Part shown: positions 5,003 through 5,699 of the stretch, piece by piece
Position numbering within the stretch: position 1 is the first letter of the stretch
Layout: every line of letters starts with the position of its first letter
Assembly (NCBI GenBank): GCA_034430415.1
Contig: DAOUEN010000159.1
Location: 1-5,699 of the forward strand
DNA length: 5,699 nt
Direction: 5' to 3'
From: JADFUZ01 sp034430415
Lineage (GTDB): Bacteria; Chloroflexota; Dehalococcoidia; GIF9; AB-539-J10
The notes under the pieces: model-generated
What the model saw: only the letters and a program-made list of their open reading frames with translations
The model's database searches: none
What the model was told of the DNA's origin: nothing
Translations under genes and position numbers: made by a program

Positions 5003-5004
5003 CA

Positions 5005-5511
5005 ATGCTAGTGAGGACAGAATCTAGATACTCAGCCAGTGCAAGAGAAGTTGCGTCTGCCGGCCAAGACTACGAGCTTTGGGTGCTGCTGGAACAGGCG
5101 TGCCATATGGCGCAGGAAACCAGGGAAAGAGAGCTGATTCGGTTGGGAATTACCGGTGTGCAGGCAGCAGTGTTGTTCGCCATCAAGGCTATAGGTGACA
5201 AGGCAACGCCTGCCGAGATATCGCGGTGGACGCTACGGGAGTCTCAGTCCACCTCCGCCATCCTGGATAGAATGGATAAGGCAGGGCTCGTAGCCAGGGT
5301 CAAGGACCTGGAGCGGAAGAACATGGTGAGAATCGCCATGACAGAGAAGGGAGAGCGGGCGTACCGTGAGTCCATGAAGAGGAACTCCAGCCAGAAGCTC
5401 CTGTCTGCTCTGTCCGACACGGAGCGCCAGGAGTTCAGATCATACCTGGAGAAAGTGCGGAACAGGGGGCTCAGATTGCTTGGAGTGGCCTACAAGCCGC
5501 CCTTCCCTTGA
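5005..5511 (+). CDS. MarR-family winged-helix transcriptional regulator
   Basis: 168 residues, slightly longer than the usual 140-150 because of an N-terminal tail of about 20. Helical dimerisation segments (YELWVLLEQACHMAQ, 23-37) precede the winged helix at about 67-116: ATPAEISRW, the recognition helix ESQSTSAILDRMDKAGLV (79-96), and the wing KDLERKNMVRIAMTEKG (100-116), which has the MarR-typical acidic/basic wing and T-x-K/E-G ending. MarR proteins are cytoplasmic dimers that repress nearby genes and themselves, and release DNA on binding small aromatic ligands or on oxidation; the ligand here is unknown. C33 is the only cysteine. The ATG at 5005 is the best start available (GTG at 5011 is further from the SD). 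It is divergent from the membrane-protein/methyltransferase group, its most likely target. Confidence 0.9.
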   Translation: MLVRTESRYSASAREVASAGQDYELWVLLEQACHMAQETRERELIRLGITGVQAAVLFAIKAIGDKATPAEISRWTLRESQSTSAILDRMDKAGLVARVKDLERKNMVRIAMTEKGERAYRESMKRNSSQKLLSALSDTERQEFRSYLEKVRNRGLRLLGVAYKPPFP

Positions 5512-5537
5512 TTGATCCAAACCCCTCTCATGCCAAA

Positions 5538-5552
5538 AGGCGTTCAGCGCCT
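5538..5552 (+). terminator. Small hairpin after the MarR gene
   Basis: AGGCG (5538-5542) and CGCCT (5548-5552) form a 5-bp GC-rich stem with loop TTCAG, 26 bp past the MarR stop codon. No T-run follows, so intrinsic termination is weakly supported. I see no promoter in the remaining gap up to 5639, so read-through into the next gene is possible. Confidence 0.3.
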
Positions 5553-5639
5553 GCGACGCAACAGGGCGAGTTGTGTGGCTGGAAGGGCGACGAAGATAAG
5601 AGCATCAGCTAACCCCCCTGATTCAACGGAGGCCGAAGG

Positions 5640-5699
5640 ATGTCTAAGAGAGAAGAACTGGAGAGGTGTCTGGGGGACGTCTATCGCGAGCTTGACAAG
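5640..5699 (+). CDS. Start of an unidentified gene, cut by the right edge
   Basis: An ATG at 5640 with GGAGG (5628-5632) 7 nt upstream opens a frame that stays open to the window end. The 20 codons read MSKREELERCLGDVYRELDK, a charged amphipathic helix, probably soluble or coiled-coil-like. Too little is present to assign a family. It lies 128 bp after the MarR gene on the same strand with no clear promoter between, so it may share the MarR transcript. Confidence 0.7.
   Translation, partial: MSKREELERCLGDVYRELDK

Overview
The window looks like a stretch of free-living bacterial chromosome of moderate GC (mid-50s percent by eye). It has strong Shine-Dalgarno (SD) sequences (GGAGG or AGGAGGT) and sigma70-type promoters. 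The protein styles (MarR with a YELWVLL start, TerB-like FVLVAGADGRIDKEE, small glycine-rich three-helix membrane proteins) and the hairpin plus heptamer repeats remind me of uncultured Chloroflexota/Dehalococcoidia. That is an impression; no marker gene here proves it.

Layout. 1-60: control region of a leftward gene that starts just outside the window, with SD, promoter and an overlapping imperfect palindrome. 101-285: a non-coding repeat block made of a REP-like hairpin, a 7-bp tandem array that changes sequence but keeps its phase, and three palindromes. 325-2234: promoter, leader with an 18-bp inverted repeat, and a 586-residue gene combining a glutamine-amidotransferase-like N-terminal domain, a cysteine-rich middle and a winged-helix-like part. 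2336-2917: a near copy of the same promoter, a structured leader and a TerB-like gene. 3046-4763 (minus strand): a three-helix membrane protein, a scrap of IS3-type transposase, a second three-helix membrane protein, and an isoprenylcysteine/phospholipid methyltransferase-like integral membrane enzyme. 5005-5511: a MarR-family regulator divergent from that group. 5640-5699: the first 20 codons of a further gene.

How they may work together (inference). The 586-residue gene and the TerB-like gene carry matching 34-bp promoter segments, so they are probably expressed together although each has its own promoter. The MarR protein is the natural candidate to control the divergent membrane-protein/methyltransferase group and itself through the 241-bp intergenic region, which holds a 16-bp inverted repeat and a strong rightward promoter. 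No CRISPR array, tRNA, rRNA or complete mobile element is visible.
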